The position numbers and the translations under genes are program-made. Source: CAYSPT01 sp964432985 (GTDB taxonomy: Bacteria; Muiribacteriota; CAYSPT01). From it: a DNA stretch of 5,381 nucleotides. How positions within the stretch are numbered: the first letter of the stretch is position 1; each line of letters begins with the position of its first letter. The notes under the pieces were generated by a model. It was not told the DNA's origin. It saw nothing but the letters and a program-made list of their open reading frames with translations, and did no database searches. The stretch is taken from positions 1-5,381 of the forward strand of contig CAYSPT010000144.1 of NCBI GenBank assembly GCA_964432985.1, written 5' to 3'. Shown here one piece after another: positions 1 to 5,381 of the stretch.

Positions 1-705
1 AACGGCGGGACCTACCGGATGCGGGTCCTGGCTTACGACGGGAATTTTTCCTCCTCCGACCAGTCATCGTCGGACCTCACCATAACCAACGGCAACCAGT
101 TGCCGCAGGTGACCGTCACCGCGCCAAATGGAGGGGAAACCTGGGCCGGGATACAGAATGTTACCTGGACGGCCACCGATGCTGATGACGATCCGCTGAT
201 CATTTCCATCTATTATCGCCTGGGGCCCGACGGCAACTGGCGGCTTATCGTTTCGGACAAGGCTAATGACGGAGTCTATCCTTGGGCCACCACCACAATC
301 CTGGACGGCTCCACCTACCGGTTGAAAGTGGTGGCTTTCGACGGCAACATAAACCGGGAAGACGAGTCGGACGCTGATTTCACCATTAACAATACCGACA
401 CCAATTCCGCTCCCGAAGTGAATCTCATAGAGCCGAACGGCGGCGAGGTATGGAGTTTCTGGCGGGAGGTCACCTGGACGGCCACCGATGCCGATGACGA
501 CACGGTAACGCTCGACATTTCCATCAGTCTCACCGGCGGGCTCTCCTGGACGACCATTGCCACCGGCGAGGCCAATGACGGGACCTATCTTTTGAATACC
601 GTGCCGTTCCCCGAACTTGACACCTACCGTTTAAAACTGGTGGCCAGTGACGGGGAAGATACCACCGAAGATATCTCCGACGGTCTCTTCACCATTTACA
701 ATGGC
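1..705 (+). repeat. Tandem PNGGETW-type Ig-like repeats in gene 1
   Basis: One partial and two full copies of a roughly 103-residue repeat are visible. The signature is PNGGETW at 124-144 and PNGGEVW at 433-453, exactly 309 bases apart. Each copy continues with VTWTATDADDD, a strand ending in a W-containing turn (GNW, LSW), ANDG, then TYRLK and a DG turn. Bases 163-182 and 472-491 are identical, so the DNA is conserved as well as the protein. The first 34 residues are the end of an earlier copy, so the array continues upstream. The PNGGE-W signature resembles the Ig-like domains that Pfam groups near Kre9/KNH; that assignment is from memory and was not searched. Such domains are usually passive spacers or adhesive units on exported proteins. 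Confidence 0.85.
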
Positions 706-2892
706 CTGGACGAGCTGCCCCCCGGGGCTCCGCAGGGGTTGGTAGCAGCCTCTGGAAACGGCGTGGTCTACCTGGAGTGGCAGGACTCCCGGGAACCGGA
801 CATGGCCGGGTACTTCGTATACCGGAGCGAATCACCCATCGTTACCCCCGGCATCCCTCTAGCTTCCGCCCTGGTCGAAAGCAAACACAAGGATTTCACC
901 GCGGTCAACGGCACTACCTACTATTACGCCGTTACCGCTACCGACCAATCGTTGAGAGAAAGCGGTCTTTCCAACCAGATACCCGCCGCCCCTGGCAGCA
1001 CGGCCCCGGTGGGAATCATTTCAGCCGATGTGACCGAAGGTCCAGCGCCGTTGACGGTGACCCTGACCGTCGGAGCGACTGATGATGGGAATATCGTTCG
1101 TTACGGTGTGCTCTTCGGTGATGGCGGATGGTATGATTCTCCGGTACCGGGCACCGTTACACACACGTACACGGCTGCCGGTTCTTACTATGCAAAACTG
1201 ATCGTTCTGGATGAGACCGGGCTGGTGAGTGACCCGGTCAACGAGATAATCACTGTGAATAACCCGCCTTTCGTCCCGGTGGCGTTTCTGCACGCCAGCG
1301 ATTTGTCGGGAGCGGCCCCTCTTTCAGTGACCTTTTCCTACAGCGGCGCGGATGTAACCAGCACAATCGTCAGCTATGAGATCGATTTTGAGGCAGACAA
1401 TTTCTACGATTTCTCCACCGTAGATCCCGGTAATGTGATCTTCACCTACGGGCACTCCGGGATGCACCTGGCCACTTTGCGGGTCACCAACGCCCAGGGG
1501 CTGACCGCCACCGACCAGGTGGTTATAACCGTTGGCTCTTCGGGGATTGACGATATCGTCCCCGAAGCGCTCTGCGATGGTTCTGCTTCGTACGAAGGAC
1601 CGCTGCCTTTGACCGTTTCTTTTTCGGGCACAGCCACCGGTGGAAATCCTGGTATCGGCGGGAGTTATGCCCGCTACTTCTGGGATTTTGAGGGCGATGC
1701 GAATTTTGATTGGGAGTCCGGCACTTCGGCGGCGGTGAGCCACACGTACACCGAAGCCGGAACCTACGCTCCGGTTCTCAAGGTTGAAGACAGCACCGGT
1801 CTGTGGGGTACCGGCACCAGCTCCGTTATTGTCAAGCCCCCGGTCGCTTCTCTGGGAGTGTGGATGGAGGAACCTGCCCAGGGCGATACCGTGTGGGGAA
1901 GCCAGGTCACACTGAAAGCTGAAGTTTCACCGGCGGTCCTGTTGCAGCAGATGCAGTTTCAATACCGGATTTCCGGCGCCGGCGCATGGACAGATATAGG
2001 CAGCCCGGTGACGGGAGTCAACGGAACGGCATCTGCTTCGTGGAGCGTCGTCGGTTTTACGGAAGGAACGCTGTTTGATCTCCGTGCTGAAGCCGGCAGT
2101 GTCGGCGCCGGTGGCGTGGGCGGAAGCTTCGAGTCTGGCGTAATCACGGTGACGGTCTCATCCACTTCAGCTGATGTAGAAGAAGGTTTTGACCAGTCGG
2201 GACGCAGCTATAAGAAACAAACGGTTGCCTACAATCAGACCACCCGGGTGGAGCTCGCAGACGGCACGGTGGCCGAGTTTCCCTACGGTGCGTTGACGAC
2301 TGACGCCGTCGCCACCATCACTGCCCACGACGTCAATCCTGTTTCCAGTTCCGGTGTGATTGGTGAGTTGACCGCTTTAAAAGACATAAGCCTGGAAGGC
2401 GATCCCGATCTTGACAGGATGGTCACCATCACCCTGCCATACGAGGAGACCAATGGGATCGTCGACGGTACCAATACCGAAGAAGAAGACCTGGTACCCC
2501 ACTACTGGGACGGGGCGCAGTGGATACGGATCTCTCCTTTCCAGATTGACACCACTTCCAACCGGGTAACGTTTACCGTGGGCCACCTGACGCTGTTCGC
2601 GCTGCTGGCTCCTGAAGAAGCGGTGGTGGTGAGCACCGGCGGCAGCGACAAGGGAAGCTGCTTCATCGCCACCGCCGCCTACGGTTCCACCATGACCGGC
2701 GAGGTGAAGTTGTTGCGGCGGTTCAGGGATAGGTACCTGGAAACAAACAATCTTGGCCGTGGCGCGGTGCGGCTCTACTATACTCTGTCACCGCCGCTGG
2801 CGGACGTGATTGGACGGGACGCCGCTTTGCGCCGGGCCGTCCGGGAAATGCTGAGACCGGTCGTGCTCGTAGTCCGCCCGCTGGTCGAGTAG
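1..2892 (+). CDS. Large secreted multidomain protein (Ig-like/FN3/PKD/ZU5-like) with C-terminal CFI box, 5' truncated
   Basis: At least 963 codons end at the TAG at 2890-2892. The N-terminus lies outside the window: the frame is open from base 1, and NGGTYRMRVLAYDG matches the later repeat DGSTYRLKVVAFDG, so the ATG at 19 is internal. With residue 1 at base 1, the order is: end of a PNGGETW-type repeat (1-34), two full repeats (about 35-236), an FN3-like domain (237-332), three PKD-like domains (335-614), an Ig-like segment (615-723), a ZU5-like region (724-874) and a CFI box (885-963). There are no catalytic motifs. All recognisable modules are beta-sandwich folds typical of extracellular adhesion or matrix proteins, so an exported structural or adhesive role is inferred; the ligand is unknown. 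The signal peptide should lie upstream of the window. Gene 2 follows 33 bases later on the same strand and carries a related domain. Coding status is very secure, the function is not. Confidence 0.93.
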   Translation, partial: NGGTYRMRVLAYDGNFSSSDQSSSDLTITNGNQLPQVTVTAPNGGETWAGIQNVTWTATDADDDPLIISIYYRLGPDGNWRLIVSDKANDGVYPWATTTILDGSTYRLKVVAFDGNINREDESDADFTINNTDTNSAPEVNLIEPNGGEVWSFWREVTWTATDADDDTVTLDISISLTGGLSWTTIATGEANDGTYLLNTVPFPELDTYRLKLVASDGEDTTEDISDGLFTIYNGLDELPPGAPQGLVAASGNGVVYLEWQDSREPDMAGYFVYRSESPIVTPGIPLASALVESKHKDFTAVNGTTYYYAVTATDQSLRESGLSNQIPAAPGSTAPVGIISADVTEGPAPLTVTLTVGATDDGNIVRYGVLFGDGGWYDSPVPGTVTHTYTAAGSYYAKLIVLDETGLVSDPVNEIITVNNPPFVPVAFLHASDLSGAAPLSVTFSYSGADVTSTIVSYEIDFEADNFYDFSTVDPGNVIFTYGHSGMHLATLRVTNAQGLTATDQVVITVGSSGIDDIVPEALCDGSASYEGPLPLTVSFSGTATGGNPGIGGSYARYFWDFEGDANFDWESGTSAAVSHTYTEAGTYAPVLKVEDSTGLWGTGTSSVIVKPPVASLGVWMEEPAQGDTVWGSQVTLKAEVSPAVLLQQMQFQYRISGAGAWTDIGSPVTGVNGTASASWSVVGFTEGTLFDLRAEAGSVGAGGVGGSFESGVITVTVSSTSADVEEGFDQSGRSYKKQTVAYNQTTRVELADGTVAEFPYGALTTDAVATITAHDVNPVSSSGVIGELTALKDISLEGDPDLDRMVTITLPYEETNGIVDGTNTEEEDLVPHYWDGAQWIRISPFQIDTTSNRVTFTVGHLTLFALLAPEEAVVVSTGGSDKGSCFIATAAYGSTMTGEVKLLRRFRDRYLETNNLGRGAVRLYYTLSPPLADVIGRDAALRRAVREMLRPVVLVVRPLVE
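709..996 (+). other. Fibronectin type III-like domain in gene 1
   Basis: Residues 237-332 fit the FN3 pattern. PPGAPQGLVAASGNGVVYLEW forms the A-B strands with the core Trp. DMAGYFVYRSE is the C strand, the equivalent of the common 'GYxVYR' motif. TTYYYAVTATD is the F strand with its alternating Tyr, and GLSNQI closes the domain. The domain follows the PNGGETW array directly and precedes the PKD block, and it is probably an extracellular spacer or binding module. Confidence 0.85.
1003..1842 (+). repeat. Three PKD-like domains in gene 1
   Basis: Three consecutive domains (1003-1263, 1264-1542, 1543-1842) each contain the PKD sequence features. The first strand reads GPAPLTVTLT, GAAPLSVTFS and GPLPLTVSFS. 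The central D-containing strand reads VLFGDGGW, IDFEADNFYD and WDFEGDANFD, compared with the usual WDFGDG. The closing strand reads HTYTAAGSYYAKLIV, FTYGHSGMHLATLRV and HTYTEAGTYAPVLKV. The copies are diverged, so this is old duplication rather than recent expansion. PKD domains are known as extracellular protein- or polysaccharide-binding and spacer modules; which applies here cannot be told. Confidence 0.88.
1843..2169 (+). other. Ig-like segment of gene 1, family uncertain
   Basis: Residues 615-723 carry the pattern of another beta-sandwich. It starts with EEPAQGDTVWGSQVTLKAEV, continues with QMQFQYRISGAGAWTDIG (the usual strand, W-turn) and TLFDLRAEAGS, and ends in VITVTVSSTS. The opening 'P-x-x-G-D-T-V-W-G' recalls the PNGGETW repeats and may be a diverged relative. 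I cannot place it in a named family with confidence. Confidence 0.5.
2170..2622 (+). other. ZU5-like beta domain before the C-terminal box of gene 1
   Basis: Residues 724-874 contain RVELADGTVAEFPYGALTTD followed by ATITAHDV. This matches the 'G..v.iP.GAl' opening of ZU5-like domains in bacterial surface proteins. It continues with MVTITLPYEE, an acidic loop (GTNTEEEDLVPHYWDG), QWIRI and TVGHLTLFALLAPEE. The closing TxxHxTxFAL element occupies the place where related proteins often have HFS.FAL. In metazoan ZU5-UPA proteins the HFS motif is an autoproteolysis site. Here the sequence is H862-L-T, which lacks both the Phe and Ser of that site, so self-cleavage is not predicted. Confidence 0.6.
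2653..2889 (+). other. CFI-box C-terminal region of gene 1
   Basis: The last 79 residues begin GSCFIATAAYGS (Cys887). They continue with VKLLRRFRDRYL, GRGAVRLYYTLSPPLADVI and a basic, partly hydrophobic tail, MLRPVVLVVRPLVE. This matches the CFI-box C-terminal domain of bacterial exported proteins, whose hallmark is CFIATAAYGS followed by LR.FRD and YY..SP. The box lies at the extreme C-terminus after a short Gly/Ser linker, as expected for that family. The biochemical role of the box is not well defined; it is usually suspected of sorting or anchoring. The hydrophobic tail is broken by Arg residues, so it is not a typical membrane anchor. Confidence 0.8.
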
Positions 2893-2910
2893 ATACTAAA
2901 AAGGAACGCG

Positions 2911-2920
2911 AAAGAGGAAG
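2911..2920 (+). promoter_or_regulatory. Shine-Dalgarno-like site for gene 2
   Basis: AAAGAGGAAG contains AGAGGA at 2913-2918, with 7 bases before the GTG at 2926. This spacing supports the GTG as the start rather than the internal ATG at 3004, which would cut away the basic end and most of the hydrophobic core of the signal peptide. The 33-base spacer (2893-2925) shows no inverted repeat with a T-run, so read-through from gene 1 is likely. Confidence 0.7.
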
Positions 2921-2925
2921 CAACC

Positions 2926-2955
2926 GTGAAGAGATTACGCGTAAAGAGATTACAC
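2926..2955 (+). repeat. 15-base tandem duplication at the start of gene 2
   Basis: GTGAAGAGATTACGC (2926-2940) is followed directly by GTAAAGAGATTACAC (2941-2955), matching at 13 of 15 bases. In protein this is (M/V)KRLR followed by VKRLH, which doubles the basic part of the signal peptide. The second copy has GTA in place of the GTG start, so only the first copy offers a start codon. Confidence 0.8.
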
Positions 2956-3048
2956 AGAAAGTCTACTATATCAATTTTTATCCGGATTTTCCTGGCTGGC
3001 TGTATGTTGTATGTCTGCGCCGGTAAATCGCCCCCCGCCGCCGTGGCG
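2926..3048 (+). other. Export signal of gene 2 (signal peptide, class ambiguous)
   Basis: The first 41 residues have a strongly basic start (KRLRVKRLHRK), a hydrophobic core (ISIFIRIFLAGCMLYVCAG) and a polar stretch ending in PPAAVAD. Ala-Val-Ala before Asp42 is a good signal peptidase I site. The core also contains L23-A24-G25-C26, a textbook lipobox, but hydrophobic residues continue after the Cys and Arg20 interrupts the core. Either a soluble/secreted form or a lipoprotein is possible. I favour peptidase I because the mature domain starts straight after AVA. Confidence 0.75.
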
Positions 3049-5381
3049 GACATACTGGTCGGCACCCCCGACTACGTGGTGCAGGCGAACCAGGCAAACG
3101 CTCACCTGGGCTGGAGCGTGCACGGCGCCGGTGATGTGAACAACGACGGCTACGACGATGTCATCGTGGGCGCGCCCGATTATGACAACGGTCAAGCAAA
3201 CGAGGGCGCCGTATTCATTTTTCACGGCACAGCCGCCGGGCTGACCGGTCTCGATCCGTCCAACGCCGACACTTTTATCGAAGCAAACCAGTCCCTGGCT
3301 AATATGGGTTATAGCGTTAGCTGTGCCGGTGACGTGAACGGAGACGGCTANNNNNNNNNNNNNNNNNNNNNNNNNNNNNNNNNNNNNNNNNNNNNNNNNN
3401 NNNNNNNNNNNNNNNNNNNNNNNNNNNNNNNNNNNNNNNNNNNNNNNNNNCATGGAAGGCGCCGCCTTCGTGTTCCTGGGAAGCGCCAACGGAATCACGG
3501 GCAGCAGTCCCGCCGATGCTGATGTACACCTGGATTCCAATAAGGCCTCTGCCTTCCTGGGAGTCAGTGTTTCCGGTGCCGGTGATGTGAACGGCGACGG
3601 CTATGACGACGTCATCGTGGGCGCTCATAGGTACAACAGGGGCTCTGCCTCAGAGGGTATCGCGGTGGTGTTCCTGGGAAGCGCATCCGGAGTTCAGGGA
3701 AGTACACCTGCCACGGCTCACTCAGTGATCGAATCGAACCAGGTCGGAGCCAACTTCGGTGTCAGCGTGTCCGGGGTCGGCGACGTGAACAGCGACGGCT
3801 ATGACGATATTGTGATCGGTGCAGACCTGTATGACAACGGAGAAAACGATGAAGGCGCGGTGTTCTTCTTTCTCGGCAGTTACGAAGGGATAAGAGGTAG
3901 CAACCCGGCCTTCGCCGTTTCTACTATTCAATCGAACCAGACTGATGCACAACTGGGTTACAGCGTGGCCGGCGTCGGAGATATAAACGGTAACGGGTTG
4001 GCCGATACCGTGGCCGGAGCATCATTCTATGAGAACGGAGAGACAGATGAAGGCATAGCGATTATCATAGAGGGCAGCCCTCCCGGGGTAGGGTTTGCTT
4101 CAGCGGCGTCAGACGGGGAGGAATCCGTGACCACGGTGCCCGTGGAAGTGGCTCTCGGATGGGCTACGTTAGCTACGTGCACCGTTGATTATACGATAAC
4201 CGGCGGCTCCGCCACCGGCGGCGGTGTTGATTACACCCTCTCAAACGGCACCCTGACATTTGTTCCGGGTGACATATCTGAAAGCTTCCCGCTTATCATC
4301 ATCGACGATGCCATTGACGAGCCTTCGGAGACGGTACAGGTAACTCTGTCAAATCCGGGTGACTGCAGTTTGGGAACGAGTACCCACACCTACACAATTC
4401 TGGATGACGATCCTCCTCCCGATATCTCGTTTGATTCCGCCGCTGCCAGCGTCAGCGAGACTGCCGGCTCGGTAAATCTGCCTGTTTCACTGGCGGTCGC
4501 GTCCGCCTTGAGCGTGGAGATTGAGTATTCAGTGGTGGTGGAGCAGACAACCGCCACCGGCGGCGGAATAGATTACACCCTTTTGCCCTCCGGTACCCTC
4601 AGCTTCAGTCCGGGTGAAACCGAGATAAGCATTGGAATCACCATTGAAGACGACCAGCTTGACGAGGACGATGAAACCGTGGTTGTCATTCTGGAAAACC
4701 CCGTCAACGCCGACCTTGTCAGCCCATCCACCTATACGCTTACCATCGCCGATGACGAAGATCTACCGCAGGCGGCCTTTACCTCTCCGGGTTCCAGCGG
4801 CAGCGAGTCGGCAACATCCGTGAATCTTCCGGTATCGCTTTCCCGGTCATCAAGCCTGGAGGTCGAAGTCAATTACGCCGTGTCGGGGGGAACGGCCGGG
4901 GGAAGCGCCGTCGACTTCACACTGATCGACGGAATCCTGATATTCGCACCCGGTGAGACTGCCGAAAACATAGTGCTGTCAGTGGTAAACGATGTCTTTT
5001 CAGAGGAACCCGAGACGGTGGAGATAACGCTGTCCGCTCCCGTCAACTCCATCCTGGGCGCTCAAACGTCCTACACCTACACCATCGAAAACGACGACTC
5101 GGTGACCCTGGCGCTCACCGCTCCCACCGGGGGCGAGACCTGGAGGGGCGATGAGGACATCACCTGGTCGGCAACGGGTGCGGGCAGCACCGGTCTGACT
5201 ATTGATCTCTATTACAGTACCGACAGCGGGCAGAACTGGACCGCCGTCGCTTCTGATTTGGACAACAGCGGAAGCTACTCGTGGAGCACCACCTCGGTTG
5301 ATTCGGCCGCCGCCTACCGGATTAAAGTGGAGGCTGACGATGGAGTAAGCACCGTATCCGACACTTCCGCCGCCGACTTCA
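2926..5381 (+). CDS. Exported FG-GAP (integrin-like propeller)/Calx-beta multidomain protein, 3' truncated and interrupted by an assembly gap
   Basis: The gene starts at GTG 2926 and runs off the window end. It is read in one frame to 3350 (141 codons) and, after 100 Ns, in the next frame from 3452 to 5380 (643 codons). The frame change is due to the arbitrary gap length: FG-GAP repeats on both sides have the same 66-codon period. The order is: export signal (2926-3048), FG-GAP repeats (about 3061-4087), three Calx-beta domains (4088-5101) and the start of a PNGGETW-type Ig-like domain (5102 onward). FG-GAP propellers and Calx-beta domains both commonly bind calcium, and the acidic motifs for this are visible, so a calcium-stabilised adhesin or matrix protein is inferred. 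It probably forms an operon with gene 1. An automatic call ending at TGA 3520-3522 would be wrong, being the wrong frame after the gap. The C-terminus and any anchor are outside the window. Confidence 0.9.
3061..4087 (+). repeat. FG-GAP (integrin alpha-type) repeat array, at least five blades, 198-base period
   Basis: Blade units start near 3079, 3277, 3530, 3728 and 3926. The GD(V/I)N motif lies at 3130, 3328, 3581, 3779 and 3977; every spacing not crossing the gap is exactly 198 bases (66 codons). Each unit reads [EQD]xN, LGxSV, GDVNxDGYDD(V/I)(V/I)(V/I)GA, NG, EG, F(L/H)G(S/T)xxG(L/I/V)xG and Pxx. DxNxDGxxD is the calcium-binding loop of FG-GAP repeats. The fifth unit is diverged: DINGNGLAD replaces the fifth-position Asp with Asn, VAGASF replaces VIVGAP, and IIIEG replaces the FLG strand, as often seen at the edge of an array. 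Such repeats fold into a beta-propeller, usually of seven blades in integrins; only five are visible, one interrupted by the gap. Confidence 0.92.
3351..3450. other. Assembly gap of 100 Ns inside the second FG-GAP blade
   Basis: Exactly 100 Ns is a common placeholder for a gap of unknown length. It follows GDVNGDG plus the first two bases of the next codon and resumes two codons before the EGAAFVF strand. In the four units without a gap, 16 residues separate the Tyr/Leu after DG or NG from the EG pair. Filling that spacing needs exactly 45 bases, which also brings both flanking frames together. Confidence 0.97.
4088..5101 (+). repeat. Three Calx-beta domains in gene 2
   Basis: Domains lie at 4088-4411, 4421-4762 and 4772-5101. 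Each has the Calx-beta sequence: an opening strand with (V/S)SE or equivalent, then GxATGGxxDYTL (GGSAVDFTL in the third), then GTLTFVPGD, GTLSFSPGE or GILIFAPGE. A DD or ND pair follows, then DEPSETVQVTLSNP, DEDDETVVVILENP or SEEPETVEITLSAP, and a closing YTI(x)DD, TIADDE or YTIENDD. The acidic clusters match the positions that bind calcium in the Na/Ca exchanger domains after which the family is named. The first copy has two Cys residues (TCTVDY and GDCSLG) that could form a disulfide after export; the others have none. Confidence 0.93.
5102..5381 (+). other. PNGGETW-type Ig-like domain at the end of the gene 2 fragment
   Basis: PTGGETW (5123-5143) is followed by ITWSATG, LTIDLYYSTDSGQNW, NSGSYSWSTT, AAYRIKVEADDG and SAADF. 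The match to the gene 1 repeats (PNGGETW, VTWTATD, IYYRLGPDGNW, DGVYPWATT, STYRLKVVAFDG, DADF) runs the whole length, so the two neighbouring genes use the same domain type. The window ends just before the last strand, and more copies may follow. Confidence 0.85.

Noticed and set aside
19..21. ATG at 19 as the start of gene 1
   Set aside because: The frame is open upstream to base 1, and the preceding residues NGGTYR match the interior of the later repeats. There is no ribosome site or signal peptide here.
1324..1743. Open frame of 139 codons on the minus strand
   Set aside because: It lies wholly within the PKD-coding region of gene 1, has no recognisable domain and looks like an antisense shadow of GC-rich coding DNA.
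2584..2592. Self-cleavage site of the HFS type
   Set aside because: The residues are H-L-T, lacking the Phe and Ser needed at the known site.
2893..2925. Terminator or promoter between the genes
   Set aside because: No stable inverted repeat with a T-run and no spaced -35/-10 pair could be found in the 33 bases.
2778..3065. Minus-strand open frame across the gene 1/gene 2 junction
   Set aside because: It overlaps the conserved CFI box and the signal peptide in antisense; its protein has no recognisable features.
3452..3522. Termination of gene 2 at TGA 3520-3522 in the frame of the 5' part
   Set aside because: The residues after the gap in that frame are unlike FG-GAP, while the next frame gives EGAAFVFLGSANG and stays open to the window end. 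The stop results from the placeholder gap length.
4632..4823. 63-codon plus-strand open frame
   Set aside because: It is out of frame within the second and third Calx-beta domains, with a low-complexity Pro/Ser/Arg translation.
3452..5381. Separate gene starting at ATG 3452
   Set aside because: The ATG falls inside an FG-GAP blade, with no signal peptide; the repeat period joins it to the upstream part.

Overview
The window holds parts of two adjacent genes on the + strand, both coding for large, modular, repeat-rich proteins that are probably secreted or displayed on the cell surface. Nothing in it looks like metabolism, an RNA gene, a mobile element, a CRISPR array or a phage. The mix of domains (PNGGETW-type Ig-like repeats, fibronectin III, PKD, FG-GAP/integrin-type propeller repeats, Calx-beta), a C-terminal CFI box and moderately GC-rich coding DNA suggests a Gram-negative environmental bacterium, perhaps of the former Deltaproteobacteria or an uncultured phylum. 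That placement is weak because these domains are widespread. The run of exactly 100 Ns points to a scaffolded draft or metagenome assembly.

Region 1 (1-2892) is the 3' part of gene 1. The frame is already open at base 1 and begins inside a repeat. Its order is: the end of one PNGGETW-type repeat, two full copies with a 103-codon period, a fibronectin III-like domain, three PKD-like domains, another Ig-like segment, a ZU5-like beta domain, and a C-terminal CFI box.

Region 2 (2893-2925) is a 33-base spacer with a Shine-Dalgarno-like sequence but no hairpin terminator or convincing promoter, so the two genes are probably co-transcribed.

Region 3 (2926-5381) is the 5' part of gene 2. It has a GTG start, an export signal, at least five FG-GAP blades with an exact 198-base period, three Calx-beta domains, and the start of a PNGGETW-type domain of the kind found in gene 1. 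The 100-N gap (3351-3450) lies inside the second blade and artificially shifts the reading frame. The 198-base periodicity predicts that the real missing sequence is 45 bases, or 45 plus a multiple of 198, which rejoins the frame exactly.

Together the genes look like a locus for calcium-dependent adhesion or extracellular matrix proteins that share a domain type. This is inference from domain content; no specific ligand or pathway can be read from the sequence. I found no clear sign of an undescribed system. The most useful observations are the gap-length prediction, the CFI-box C-terminus, the domain type shared by the two genes, and the ambiguous export signal of gene 2.
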